From Vitreoscilla filiformis (GTDB taxonomy: Bacteria; Pseudomonadota; Gammaproteobacteria; Burkholderiales; Burkholderiaceae_C): a stretch of 64,000 nucleotides of DNA. Under the pieces are notes generated by a model. The model saw only the letters and a program-made list of their open reading frames with translations, was not told where the DNA came from and did not search any database. The stretch's first letter is position 1. The number at the start of each line of letters is the position of its first letter. A program made the translations under genes and the position numbers. The DNA lies in the NCBI RefSeq assembly GCF_002222655.1, contig NZ_CP022423.1:186001-250000 (forward strand). The letters are read 5' to 3'. Shown piece after piece: positions 8,177 to 16,528 of this stretch.

Positions 8177-9919
8177 TCACTTCATCAGCTTGAACACCCA
8201 AACGGAGCCCCCTTGCTCCAGGTAGTTCACCTTCTTGGCCACGTCCCCGCCCCACAGCGGCACGGCGCCGCCCCAGCCAGAGACCACGGCCACGTACTGC
8301 TCACCCTTGTCGTCCCAGGTCACCGGGGGGGCCACGATGCCGGAGCCGGTTTGGAACTTCCAGACGATCTTGCCGGTCTTGGCGTCCGCTGCTTGCAGAT
8401 AGCCTTCCGGCGTGCCCCAGAACACCAGGTTGCCGCCCGTGGTCAACACACCGCCCCACAGCGGCGCGTTGTTCTTGGCTTCCCAGACGATCTTGCCGGT
8501 CTTCGGATCGACCGCACGCAGCGCGCCGATGTGATCCTCGTTGATCGTCTTGATGGTGAAGCCCGCGCCCAGGTACGCTGCACCCTTCTTGTAGGTGATG
8601 GGCTCGTTCCAGATCTCCATGCCCCACTCGTTGGCTGGCACATAGAACAGCTTGGTGTCCGGGCTGTAAGCCATCGGCATCTGGTTCTTGCCACCCAGGA
8701 AGGACGGCGCGGTGAACACCGACTGGCCCTTCTTGCCATCACCCGACGTGGTCGGATCGCCCGGGCGGCCATTGGGCGTGAAATTCGGGCGCCCGGTCTT
8801 CAGGTCGATGCCGGTGGCCCAGGTGATCTTGTTGACGAAGGGGAAGGCGTTTTCCAGCTTGCCGGTCTTGGCGTCCAGCACGTAGAAGAAGCCGTTGCGG
8901 TCGGCCTTACCGCCCAGGATCTTGCCGCCGCCGGCGTCGTAGGTCACGAACTCGTTGACGCCGTCAAAGTCCCAGCCGTCGTTCGGGGTGCTTTGGTAGT
9001 GCCAGACGATTTTGCCGGTCTTCACGTCGATGGCGACGGTCGAGCAGGAGAACAGGTTGTCGCCCTTGCGCAGGTGGCTGTTCCACGGTGCGGGGTTGCC
9101 GGTGCCGAAGTACGCCAGGCCCGTCTTGGGATCGTAGGTGCCGCCCAGCCAAGTGGCTGCGCCGCCGGTCTTCCAGAGGTCACCCGGCCAGGTCTGGTTG
9201 GTGGTGCCGGAGATGCCGTTTTCCTTCGAATTGCCGTCCTTGTCGTAGGTGTAGCCCATGTGGCCTTCCACCGTCGGACGCGACCACACCATGGCGCCGG
9301 TCTTGGCGTCACGCGCTTCCACGCGGCCCACCACGCCGAACTCCCCCCCCGACACGCCCGTCAACACCAAACCGTTGGCGATGATCGGTGCGGCCGAAGC
9401 CGAGTAGCCGGCGGCGTAGTTGTCGATCTTTTCTTTCCAGACCACATCACCCGTGTCTTGGTTCAGGGCGACGATCTGGGCATCCAGGGTCATGAAGATG
9501 ACCAAGTTGTCATACAGCGCAGCGCCCCGGTTGATCACGTCGCAGCAGGGCATGATGCCTTCGGGCAGGCGGTGCTCGTACTTCCAGAGCTTTTTGCCGG
9601 TCTTGGTGTCCAGCGCGAAGATGCGCGAGTAGGACGCCGTGACGAACATCTTGCCGTTGTGGATCACCGGCTGGGCCTCTTGGCCACGCTGCTTTTCACC
9701 GCCGAAGGAGAACGACCACACCGGCGTCAGCTTGCCAATCGAGCCAGGGTTGATTTGTTTGAGCGGCGAGTAACGCTGGCCCTCGGTGCCCACCCCCCAA
9801 GACAACACGTCCCCCGTGGACTTGGCATCGTTTTGAATCATCTGGTCGGTCACGACCGCGTGGGCGGCGGCCGAGGCCAGGCCCAGGGTCACCATCAGGC
9901 TGAGCAGTTTCACGCGCAT
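8177..9919 (-). CDS. PQQ-dependent alcohol dehydrogenase, lanthanide type (PedH/XoxF/ExaF-like)
   Basis: A 580-residue periplasmic quinoprotein alcohol dehydrogenase with a signal peptide ending near AAAHA and the repeated W-motif blades (TGKIVWKF and similar) of the eight-bladed propeller. The vicinal disulfide cysteines are in [10 protein letters not shown], and GNPAPWNSH carries the metal-binding Asn. The active-site segment is [13 protein letters not shown]. Asp317 is the catalytic base, and the residue two positions on is Asp319, the extra carboxylate that marks lanthanide-dependent members. The start at 9919 (MRVKLLSLM) places the signal peptide properly, with GGAGACAACCC just upstream. 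It is transcribed leftwards below the response regulator and ends in a strong terminator. Substrate is likely a primary alcohol or aldehyde. Lanthanide dependence is inferred from the motif alone. Confidence 0.92.
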   Translation of the reverse strand: MRVKLLSLMVTLGLASAAAHAVVTDQMIQNDAKSTGDVLSWGVGTEGQRYSPLKQINPGSIGKLTPVWSFSFGGEKQRGQEAQPVIHNGKMFVTASYSRIFALDTKTGKKLWKYEHRLPEGIMPCCDVINRGAALYDNLVIFMTLDAQIVALNQDTGDVVWKEKIDNYAAGYSASAAPIIANGLVLTGVSGGEFGVVGRVEARDAKTGAMVWSRPTVEGHMGYTYDKDGNSKENGISGTTNQTWPGDLWKTGGAATWLGGTYDPKTGLAYFGTGNPAPWNSHLRKGDNLFSCSTVAIDVKTGKIVWHYQSTPNDGWDFDGVNEFVTYDAGGGKILGGKADRNGFFYVLDAKTGKLENAFPFVNKITWATGIDLKTGRPNFTPNGRPGDPTTSGDGKKGQSVFTAPSFLGGKNQMPMAYSPDTKLFYVPANEWGMEIWNEPITYKKGAAYLGAGFTIKTINEDHIGALRAVDPKTGKIVWEAKNNAPLWGGVLTTGGNLVFWGTPEGYLQAADAKTGKIVWKFQTGSGIVAPPVTWDDKGEQYVAVVSGWGGAVPLWGGDVAKKVNYLEQGGSVWVFKLMK

Positions 9920-10133
9920 GGGTTGTCTCCTTCTTCCGAGAGGCACTGTTGTTGCACCGGCGAACACTGCCGGGGCTTCGGGAGCTTTTCCCGGCAACAA
10001 GCGTGCCATCGGGACTCACCCGGCGACCCTTGGGTTGCGCTGCCTCCAATGTTGAGAGAAACCCTGACAGGCCACGGGGAAACCCGGGGCGCGCTGCTCC
10101 ACGCTCGCACACCGAGGCGGAGCACGGGGTGTG
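9920..10133. promoter_or_regulatory. Upstream region of the lanthanide-type dehydrogenase
   Basis: This 214-nt gap between the regulator stop and the dehydrogenase start holds no convincing gene. It is large enough to carry the dehydrogenase promoter. On the minus strand it contains CCGGGTGA (10016-10023) followed closely by TCCCGAT (10008-10014). The same two words occur upstream of the calcium-type dehydrogenase at 10874-10892, which makes them candidate shared regulator sites. No confident -35/-10 pair was recognised. Confidence 0.4.
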
Positions 10134-10781
10134 TCACATCCCGGGCGCGTCGGCCAGGGCCACCAAGCCGTGCCGGGCGGCCAAACGCAGCAATTGCAAG
10201 TCGTTGGACACCTCCAGCTTGGCCCGTACCAAGGACAGGTGGTTGCTCACGGTTTTGGCACTCAGGTGCAGGAGCTGCGCCACCTGAACCGGATCGTGGC
10301 CCTGTACCGCCAGCCGCAAAATTTCAAATTCACGCGGGGTGAGGCGGGCCAGCAGGTGTTCGCCTTCGATGTGTTCCTGCGCCAGCGCCTGCGCCACGTC
10401 CGAAGACAGCACCCGCTCGCCATCGGCGGTGCGGCGGATGCCCTGCACCATTTCTTCCGGGTGACAGCACTTGCTCAGATAACTTTGCGCCCCCGCGCGC
10501 AGAGCCTGGGTGACGTGGCTGGGATCGTCGTACATCGAAAACACCATCAACCGCAACAAGGGTTGGCGCAGTTTCATGCGCCGGATCGCCTCCAACCCGC
10601 TGCTGCCGCCCAAATTCAGATCGACCACCCCGACATCGGGTTCGTGCTGGGCCGCCAACTGGCAGGCTTGCTGCGCGTCTTCGGCCTCGGCGCACACCTG
10701 CATGTCGGGTTCGGCCTCGATCAGGCGGCGATAGCCCTGGCGCACCACGGCGTGATCGTCCACCAACAGCACATGAATCAT
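10134..10781 (-). CDS. LuxR/NarL-family response regulator (PedR/ExaE-like)
   Basis: A 215-residue two-component response regulator. The receiver domain begins MIHVLLVDDHAVVRQGYRRL, with the phospho-acceptor Asp54 in VVDLNLGG. The C-terminal LuxR-type helix-turn-helix (about 148-200) contains LTPREFEILRLA and LSAKTVSNHLSLVR. It lies between two PQQ alcohol dehydrogenase genes, divergent from the calcium-type one and upstream of the lanthanide-type one. In pseudomonads, regulators of this type control quinoprotein ethanol dehydrogenases. No partner histidine kinase is in the window. A role in switching the two enzymes is inferred from position. Confidence 0.87.
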   Translation of the reverse strand: MIHVLLVDDHAVVRQGYRRLIEAEPDMQVCAEAEDAQQACQLAAQHEPDVGVVDLNLGGSSGLEAIRRMKLRQPLLRLMVFSMYDDPSHVTQALRAGAQSYLSKCCHPEEMVQGIRRTADGERVLSSDVAQALAQEHIEGEHLLARLTPREFEILRLAVQGHDPVQVAQLLHLSAKTVSNHLSLVRAKLEVSNDLQLLRLAARHGLVALADAPGM

Positions 10782-10968
10782 GGAAATCCCTCGGTTTCGT
10801 TCGGACACCGTCGCAGACGTGTGGCCCGACCGCCAACCGAGGCAAAACCCAGGCCCACAGAAGCGGGAATCGCTCCCGATATGACCGGGTGAAGCTCCCA
10901 GGACAGGCCCGCCCGGGGTTTCCAGAATGCCGCTGCACAAACACTTCACTGGACACCGGAGACAACCC
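10782..10968. promoter_or_regulatory. Divergent control region, regulator and calcium-type dehydrogenase
   Basis: A 187-nt intergenic region between two divergent genes must hold both promoters. TCCCGAT at 10874-10880 and CCGGGTGA at 10885-10892 also occur upstream of the other dehydrogenase, in the opposite relative order. A GGAGA ribosome site precedes the ATG at 10969. I could not assign a -35/-10 pair with confidence. Confidence 0.45.
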
Positions 10969-12837
10969 ATGACCCTTGCCTTCCCCCTGCGGGCGCTGAC
11001 TTGCGCCGCTGTGGCCTTGTTGGCCAGCAGCCCCAGCCTGGCCATCGGCGACAAGCCCGTGAGCTGGAACGACCTGGCCCGCGACGACCAAACCACCGCC
11101 GACGTGCTCAGCTACGGTCTGGGCCTGAAAGCGCAGCGCCACAGCCCCGCCAAGAAGATCAACGCCCGCAACGTCGCCAACCTGGTGCCAGCGTGGAGTT
11201 TCTCGTTCGGTGGCGAAAAACAGCGCGGCCAAGAAGCCCAGGCGCTGGTGCATGACGGGGTGATCTACGTCACCAGCTCCTACTCGCGTTTTCACGCACT
11301 GGATGCCAAGACGGGCAAGCAGCTCTGGGCCTACGAACACCGCCTGCCCGACGACATCCGCCCGTGCTGCGACGTGGTCAACCGAGGCCCAGCGATCTAC
11401 GGGGACAAGGTCTACTTCGGTACGCTGGACGCCCGCATCATTGCCCTGGACAAAAAGACCGGCAAAGTGGTGTGGAACGAGAAGTTCGCCGACCACAAAG
11501 TGGGCTACACCATGACAGGTGCGCCTTTCGTGGTGCGCGATCAAAAAAGCGGCCGGGTGCTGCTGGTTCACGGCTCGTCGGGGGATGAATTCGGCGTGGT
11601 GGGTTACCTCTACGCCCGCGATCCGGACACGGGTGAAGAAGTCTGGGCCCGTCCGCTGGTGGAAGGCCACATGGGGCGTCTGAACGGCAAAGAAAGCACC
11701 CCCACGGGCGACCCGAAAGCCCCAAGCTGGCCGCGTGGCAAAGACGGCCAGTTGACCGAAGCGTGGCACCACGGCGGCGGCGCCCCGTGGCAAACCGCCA
11801 GCTTCGATGCGGACAACAACACCATCGTCATCGGCGCGGGCAATCCGGCACCGTGGAACACCTGGAAGCGCACCCAAGAAGGCGACGATCCACGCCACTG
11901 GGACAGCCTCTTCACCTCCGGCCAAGCCTATGTGGACGCCAGCACGGGTGAGCTGAAAGGCTTCTTCCAACACACCCCCAACGATGCGTGGGACTTCTCG
12001 GGCAACAACTCCATCGTGTTGTTCGAATACAAAGATCCGAAAACTGGCAAGCTGGTGAAGGCCGGCGCGCACGCGGATCGCAACGGTTTCTTCTTCGTCA
12101 CCGACCGGGACAAACTCGCCACCGGCGCGGGCTACCCGAACAAGCCGACCTCGCTCATCAACGCCTGGCCGTTTGTGGACGGCATCACCTGGGCCAGCGG
12201 CTTCGACCTGAAAACTGGCCGCCCCATCGAAAAGGGCAATCGCCCGCCGCTGCCGGAAGCCGGGGCCGACAAAGGCAAGGCGGTGTTCGTCTCGCCGCCG
12301 TTCCTGGGGGGCACGAACTGGATGCCCATGTCCTACTCGCCGGACACGGGGTTGTTCTACATCCCGGGCAACCACTGGGCGATGGACTACTGGACGGAAA
12401 ACGTCACCTACAAGGCCGGCTCGGCCTACCTGGGCCAAGGTTTCCGCATCAAGCGACTCTATGACGACCATGTGGGCACGCTGCGCGCCATCGACCCCAA
12501 GAGCGGCAAGATCGTCTGGGAACACAAGGAAAAATTCCCGCTGTGGGCCGGCACCCTCACCACCGCAGGGGGTTTGCTCATCACCGGCACGTCGGATGGT
12601 TTTGTGAAGGCGCTGGACGCCAAAACCGGCGAAGAGCTGTGGAAGTTCCAAACCGGCTCCGGCGTGGTGAGTGTGCCCATCACCTGGGAGCAAGACGGTG
12701 AGCAATACCTCGGCATCTCCAGCGGCTACGGTGGCGCCGTGCCGTTGTGGGGCGGCGACATGGCCGAACTCACCAAACAAGTGACCCAAGGCGGCAGCTA
12801 CTGGGTGTTCAAGCTGCCCAAGGTGGCAGCCCGCTGA
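10969..12837 (+). CDS. PQQ-dependent alcohol dehydrogenase, calcium type (PedE/ExaA-like)
   Basis: A 622-residue quinoprotein alcohol dehydrogenase with a signal peptide (residues about 1-24, ending SLA). RPCCDVVNRG holds the vicinal disulfide, and GNPAPWNTW and the repeated TGKxVW blades are present. The active-site segment is PNDAWDFSGNNSI: catalytic Asp342 is followed two residues later by Ser344 instead of Asp, the pattern of calcium-dependent enzymes. Insertions relative to the other dehydrogenase (about residues 225-260 and 370-400) make it about 40 residues longer. The ATG at 10969 has GGAGA seven bases upstream. Its stop overlaps the next start by one base (TGATG). The periplasmic electron acceptor is probably the cytochrome c two genes downstream. 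Confidence 0.93.
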   Translation: MTLAFPLRALTCAAVALLASSPSLAIGDKPVSWNDLARDDQTTADVLSYGLGLKAQRHSPAKKINARNVANLVPAWSFSFGGEKQRGQEAQALVHDGVIYVTSSYSRFHALDAKTGKQLWAYEHRLPDDIRPCCDVVNRGPAIYGDKVYFGTLDARIIALDKKTGKVVWNEKFADHKVGYTMTGAPFVVRDQKSGRVLLVHGSSGDEFGVVGYLYARDPDTGEEVWARPLVEGHMGRLNGKESTPTGDPKAPSWPRGKDGQLTEAWHHGGGAPWQTASFDADNNTIVIGAGNPAPWNTWKRTQEGDDPRHWDSLFTSGQAYVDASTGELKGFFQHTPNDAWDFSGNNSIVLFEYKDPKTGKLVKAGAHADRNGFFFVTDRDKLATGAGYPNKPTSLINAWPFVDGITWASGFDLKTGRPIEKGNRPPLPEAGADKGKAVFVSPPFLGGTNWMPMSYSPDTGLFYIPGNHWAMDYWTENVTYKAGSAYLGQGFRIKRLYDDHVGTLRAIDPKSGKIVWEHKEKFPLWAGTLTTAGGLLITGTSDGFVKALDAKTGEELWKFQTGSGVVSVPITWEQDGEQYLGISSGYGGAVPLWGGDMAELTKQVTQGGSYWVFKLPKVAAR

Positions 12838-13466
12838 TGGCCACGCCCGCCCGGCCGCTGCACGCGCGCTGGGCTGGCGTCGGGTCGGCGCTCGCCCTGG
12901 CCTGTGGGCTGGGGAGTGCCTGGCCCGCGCTGGCTCAAACCGCTGCGCTGCCCGCCACGTCTGACGAGGTGACGATCGTCAACGGCTGTCCGTTGTGGCC
13001 TTACGCCCAGTGTCCGGGGGCGGATTTGCGCCACGCCGATCTGTCCGCCAAGGATTTGCGCGGCGTGAACTTCCGGGGCGCCCAACTGGCTCGCGCCGAT
13101 TTGCGCCATGCCAACCTGGCCGGCGCCGTGCTCGACGACGCCGACCTGACCGCCGTGCGGGCGTATGCCCTCAATGCGCCGGGGGTGTCGCTGCGCCGCG
13201 CCACCTTGGTGGGGGCGAATCTGGAGATGGCGCGCCTGTTCCGTGCCGACCTGCGCGACGCCAACCTCAGCGCCGCCAGCTTGGAAGCCGCCCGGCTCAA
13301 CCTGGTGAATTTCAGTGGCGCGCGCCTCACCAACGCCAACTTGCAGGAGAGTAAATTCGTGGGCAGCCAACTTCAAAACGCCGATTTGCGGGGCGCTTGG
13401 TTGCGCTTCACCATTTTTCCGGATGCCAACCTCACGGGTTGCACCGGCTGCCCGGAGGGCTGGTGA
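12837..13466 (+). CDS. Secreted pentapeptide-repeat protein
   Basis: A 209-residue exported protein with a signal peptide ending near ALAQ. Its body is made of A(D/N)Lxx repeats (ADLRHADLSAKDLRG, LARADLRHANLAG and so on), which fold as a right-handed quadrilateral beta-helix. About 20 repeat units run from residue 60 to 200, and a CTGC pair lies near the C-terminus. The biochemical function is unknown. In Pseudomonas ped clusters a pentapeptide-repeat protein also adjoins the calcium-type dehydrogenase, so a role in its maturation or partner binding is plausible. It is coupled by TGATG overlaps on both sides. Confidence 0.9.
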   Translation: MATPARPLHARWAGVGSALALACGLGSAWPALAQTAALPATSDEVTIVNGCPLWPYAQCPGADLRHADLSAKDLRGVNFRGAQLARADLRHANLAGAVLDDADLTAVRAYALNAPGVSLRRATLVGANLEMARLFRADLRDANLSAASLEAARLNLVNFSGARLTNANLQESKFVGSQLQNADLRGAWLRFTIFPDANLTGCTGCPEGW

Positions 13467-13936
13467 TGTCGGCCCGTCACGGACGCACACTGGTGAGCTT
13501 GCTGCTGGCCGTCGGCGCACTGGGGCTGGCGCATGGTCAGGAATGGTCAGCGCCCAACCCCTACCGCACGGCCCCGGAAGCGCAACGTGCCGCGATGTTG
13601 ACCCAAGGGCAGACGGCCTACGCGCAACACTGCGCCCGCTGCCACGGCGCCGCAGCCCGTCAACCCAGCGCCGAAGCGCCGGATTTGCGTCGCTTGAACA
13701 GCTTTTGCCTCAAGCTCCAAGACGGACGCCTGGCCCAACGCTGCCAGCAAGACGTGGACGCCTACTACAGCCAGTCGGTGCAAGAGGGCAAAGTGCGCGC
13801 CGGGGTGATTCACATGCCCGCTTGGCGTGACACCTTGGCGCCGGCCACGGCTTGGGCGATTCAACTGTTTGTTGAAGCGCAACCCAAACCCCAGCCGCGC
13901 ATCAGCACCAGCGTGGATGCCGCCCAAGGTCACTGA
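13466..13936 (+). CDS. Periplasmic c-type cytochrome, probable dehydrogenase electron acceptor
   Basis: A 156-residue secreted class-I-like cytochrome c with a signal peptide ending near AHG. The single haem site is Cys56-Ala-Arg-Cys59-His60, and the likely sixth ligand is Met117 in IHMPAW. Two further cysteines (about 81 and 93) could form a disulfide. Position at the end of the dehydrogenase–pentapeptide operon, with a one-base overlap, matches cytochrome c550 genes (PedF/ExaB-like) that take electrons from quinoprotein alcohol dehydrogenases. The start at 13466 is fixed by the TGATG overlap. Confidence 0.9.
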   Translation: MSARHGRTLVSLLLAVGALGLAHGQEWSAPNPYRTAPEAQRAAMLTQGQTAYAQHCARCHGAAARQPSAEAPDLRRLNSFCLKLQDGRLAQRCQQDVDAYYSQSVQEGKVRAGVIHMPAWRDTLAPATAWAIQLFVEAQPKPQPRISTSVDAAQGH

Positions 13937-13966
13937 GACGTGCAGATCCGCAACGCGCTTCCGGGC

Positions 13967-14968
13967 TCAATCCACCGTGGCGCCGCTGATCTTCACCAAG
14001 CGCCCCCATTTCTCCGCCTCGGCTTTGACGAAAGCGGCGAAGTTCACGGGCGTATCGCCCACGTACTCGGAGCCGGTATCGGCCAGGGTGCGCTGGAACT
14101 CGGGCGTTTTCATCACCTTGAGCGCTTCGGCGTTGAGCTGCTGCACCACCGCCGCCGGCGTGCCCGCTTTCACAAACAAGCCATACCAAGCGTAAGACTC
14201 GATGCCCGGCAGCCCGGCTTCGGCCAGCGTCGGCACGTTGGGCAGCAGCGGGGTGCGTTTGGCGCCGGTCACGGCAATCGCCTTGAGCTTGCCGGATTTG
14301 ATGTGCTGGCCGATGGAGGCCAAGCTGTCGAACATCATCGGCACATGGCCGGCCATCAAATCGGTGAGCGCCGGGGCCGAGCCTTTGTAGGGCACATGGG
14401 TCATCTGCACCTGGAGCGCGTCGGCGAACAGCTCGCCGGTGAGGTGCTGCGGCGTGCCGTTGCCCGCCGACGCAAAAATCGACTCTGCCGGCTTGGCCTT
14501 GATCTGCGCCATCACGGCTTTCAAATCATTCAGCGGTGAGTTCGGTGGCACCGCCAGCACCAGTGGCACCCGCAACACGTTGGTCACGGGGATCAAGTCT
14601 TTGGCCGGATCGAACGGCATCTTTTTGTACAGACTCGGGTTGATCGCCACCGGTGCGCTGGAGGTCACCAGCAGCGTGTGGCCATCGGCGGGGGCTTGCA
14701 GCATCGCCGCCGTGCCGATGTTGCCGCCGCTGCCGCCTTTGTTGTCGATGACGAAGGGCTTGCCCAGTGCGTCTTGCAAGCCCTTGGCCAGCGGACGGGC
14801 GGCGATGTCCGACGGCCCACCCGCCGGCCACGGCACCACCACCGTGACGGGTTTGGCCGGCCAACTCTGCGCCCAGGCCGGCGCCAGCGCCGCTGCCCAC
14901 AACCCGCCCGCTGCGCCCAGCCAACGCAACCCTTGGCGCCGGTTGATGGGTTTGATGCCTTGATCCAT
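13967..14968 (-). CDS. Tripartite tricarboxylate transporter (Bug/TctC) substrate-binding protein
   Basis: A 333-residue periplasmic solute receptor of the Bug family. It has a twin-arginine-like N-terminus (NRRQGLRWLG) and signal peptide ending AWA. The family motifs are visible: VTVVVPWPAGGPSDIAARP, GKPFVIDNKGGSGGNIGT, THVPYKGSAPALTDLMAG and GTPAAVVQQLNAE. Bug proteins bind carboxylates or other small molecules and are hugely expanded in Burkholderiales, often as orphans. No TctA/TctB membrane subunits are nearby, so this is an orphan receptor with unknown ligand. It is convergent with the cytochrome gene (30-nt gap). Confidence 0.93.
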   Translation of the reverse strand: MDQGIKPINRRQGLRWLGAAGGLWAAALAPAWAQSWPAKPVTVVVPWPAGGPSDIAARPLAKGLQDALGKPFVIDNKGGSGGNIGTAAMLQAPADGHTLLVTSSAPVAINPSLYKKMPFDPAKDLIPVTNVLRVPLVLAVPPNSPLNDLKAVMAQIKAKPAESIFASAGNGTPQHLTGELFADALQVQMTHVPYKGSAPALTDLMAGHVPMMFDSLASIGQHIKSGKLKAIAVTGAKRTPLLPNVPTLAEAGLPGIESYAWYGLFVKAGTPAAVVQQLNAEALKVMKTPEFQRTLADTGSEYVGDTPVNFAAFVKAEAEKWGRLVKISGATVD

Positions 14969-15052
14969 CGCTTGTCTCCTCGTTGAAAAGTCACCGCTTT
15001 GGCCAGTCTGCCGCAAGCGGGGGTGGCGTGGGCGTTCCGCCATAATCGCCCC

Positions 15053-15376
15053 ATGCCCACCGACCCCTCCCTGAATCGCTATTTCACCGAACAGGTGGTT
15101 GGCCGGCCCTTCGCTGTGAGCCTGGGGTCGAGCCCGAAATCCCCCCTGAAATTGCGCCATGGCGTGCTGGTCGATTGGGCCAGCAACCGCATGCGCCTGA
15201 CCCGCAAAGCCGCCCGCACCCTCACCGCCCGCGACACCGGTGCCTTGCTCGCTGGCGAGCCCGTGCCCATCGGCACCCTGCGGCGCCTGCGCTGGGGTTT
15301 GGTGGCCGGAGCGTGGCTGCTGTGGTCGGTCGGGTTGGTGGCCGCGTGCGTCTATCTGCTGGAGTGGAACGCTTGA
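15053..15376 (+). CDS. Small membrane protein preceding the bactofilins
   Basis: A 107-residue protein with a basic N-terminal half (KLRHGVLVDWASNRMRLTRK) and one C-terminal membrane helix (about residues 83-103). I do not recognise a family. It overlaps the next gene by 4 nt and opens a four-gene run with three bactofilins, so it may anchor or localise their filaments at the membrane. This is inference from position only. A CATAAT box at 15041-15046 lies seven bases before the ATG, so a leaderless transcript is conceivable. Confidence 0.75.
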   Translation: MPTDPSLNRYFTEQVVGRPFAVSLGSSPKSPLKLRHGVLVDWASNRMRLTRKAARTLTARDTGALLAGEPVPIGTLRRLRWGLVAGAWLLWSVGLVAACVYLLEWNA

Positions 15377-15798
15377 GCAAGTCCCAAGACACTTTGATCA
15401 TCGATCCGGTGCGCATGCACATCGTCAACCGGATCGCCGAGGGTTCCACGTTGCGGGGCGAACATCGCTACAGCGGCGGGTTGCTGCTGCAAGGCGCGCT
15501 GCATGGCGGTGGTGAAATCGGTGGCCGCCTGGTGGTGTGGCACGACGCCACCCTCGAAGGAGAATTCCGCGTGCTGGGCGATTTGTATGTGTTTGGCCGC
15601 ATCGGCGCCAAAACCAGCGACCAAACCGCCGATCCCAGCACCCGCATCGAATGCCACGGCACGGTTTATCTGGCGTCCACGGCGGTGTGTACCGGCGAGA
15701 TCACCGCCACCCGATTGCACATGTACGACGGGGCCAGCCTGCAAGGCCCGTTCTCGTCTCTCAAGGCCGAACGCATCCTGCCCGTGCTGAACGACTGA
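15373..15798 (+). CDS. Bactofilin (polymer-forming cytoskeletal protein) 1
   Basis: A protein of about 141 residues with the DUF583/bactofilin right-handed beta-helix. Short Gly-rich turns (GGLLLQGALHGGGEIGG, ATLEGEFRVLGDLYVFG) alternate with hydrophobic strands. Bactofilins self-assemble without nucleotide into filaments that organise the envelope, for example in cell shape, stalks or pole structures. The TTG at 15373 is preferred because GGAG lies nine bases upstream and it forms a TTGA overlap with the previous stop. A GTG at 15364 or ATG at 15415 are alternatives. Confidence 0.85.
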   Translation: MSKSQDTLIIDPVRMHIVNRIAEGSTLRGEHRYSGGLLLQGALHGGGEIGGRLVVWHDATLEGEFRVLGDLYVFGRIGAKTSDQTADPSTRIECHGTVYLASTAVCTGEITATRLHMYDGASLQGPFSSLKAERILPVLND

Positions 15799-15838
15799 TT
15801 GCGCGCCCCGGCCGCCCCCAGCCCTCCCGCGAGCCCTC

Positions 15839-16525
15839 ATGAACGATCACCCTTCTCCCGATTCGCTCCCCGAGTTGCGGCCTTTGCCGGCTGAGTTGTC
15901 GCTGGCGATGGATCCCGGTGTGGGCCTGCCCCTGCCCCCCGTGGAGCTGATGCCGCTGCCTCTGCCGGTCGAAGCCGCCAACGCGCCCGACGCCGCCCCA
16001 GCGCCCTCCACCACCGAAGCCCACGCGCCGGAAGCGGACACACCGCCCCCGCTCGATCCCGCGCTGCCGCCGCCCGAAGCCCATGTGCCGCTGGGCCTGC
16101 ACCTGCCGGACACCCAGCGCGTGCCCACCCTCACCTACTTGCGCCCCAATGCGGCCCCGCCGGGCCACTCGACGCTGGCGTCGGGCATGAGTTTCGTTGG
16201 GCGCATCCAGCTCACGGGTTCGCTGACAGTGGGCGGGGCCATCGAAGGGCCGGTCATCGCCATGACCGAGCGCGGGGGCAACAGCCACGTCATCGTGGCC
16301 GAAACAGGCGTGGTGCGCGGGGACATCATCGCCCGCAACATCACCGTTCAAGGCCGCACCAGCGGGTTGCTGGACGCACCCGGCGGGCGCGTCACCTTGC
16401 ACGACGGTTCGGTGGTCGAAGGGCGGGTGCGTTACACCACCTTGCAGGTCAACGGCGCCGACCTGAACGCCCAACTCGAACGCGTGCGCCCCGAAAGTGA
16501 CCCCACTTCTGTTCATCGCGGTTGA
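15839..16525 (+). CDS. Bactofilin 2 with a long Pro/Ala-rich N-terminal tail
   Basis: A 228-residue bactofilin. The first about 110 residues are Pro/Ala-rich and probably disordered (ALPPPEAHVPLGLHLP and similar). The bactofilin beta-helix follows from about residue 112 (GMSFVGRIQLTGSLTVGGAI, VIVAETGVVRGDIIARNITV, VTLHDGSVVEGRVRY). Disordered tails on bactofilins often carry membrane or partner-binding sites. It is the second of three tandem bactofilin genes, starting 40 nt after the first and ending 3 nt before the third. Confidence 0.9.
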   Translation: MNDHPSPDSLPELRPLPAELSLAMDPGVGLPLPPVELMPLPLPVEAANAPDAAPAPSTTEAHAPEADTPPPLDPALPPPEAHVPLGLHLPDTQRVPTLTYLRPNAAPPGHSTLASGMSFVGRIQLTGSLTVGGAIEGPVIAMTERGGNSHVIVAETGVVRGDIIARNITVQGRTSGLLDAPGGRVTLHDGSVVEGRVRYTTLQVNGADLNAQLERVRPESDPTSVHRG

Positions 16526-16528
16526 CCC

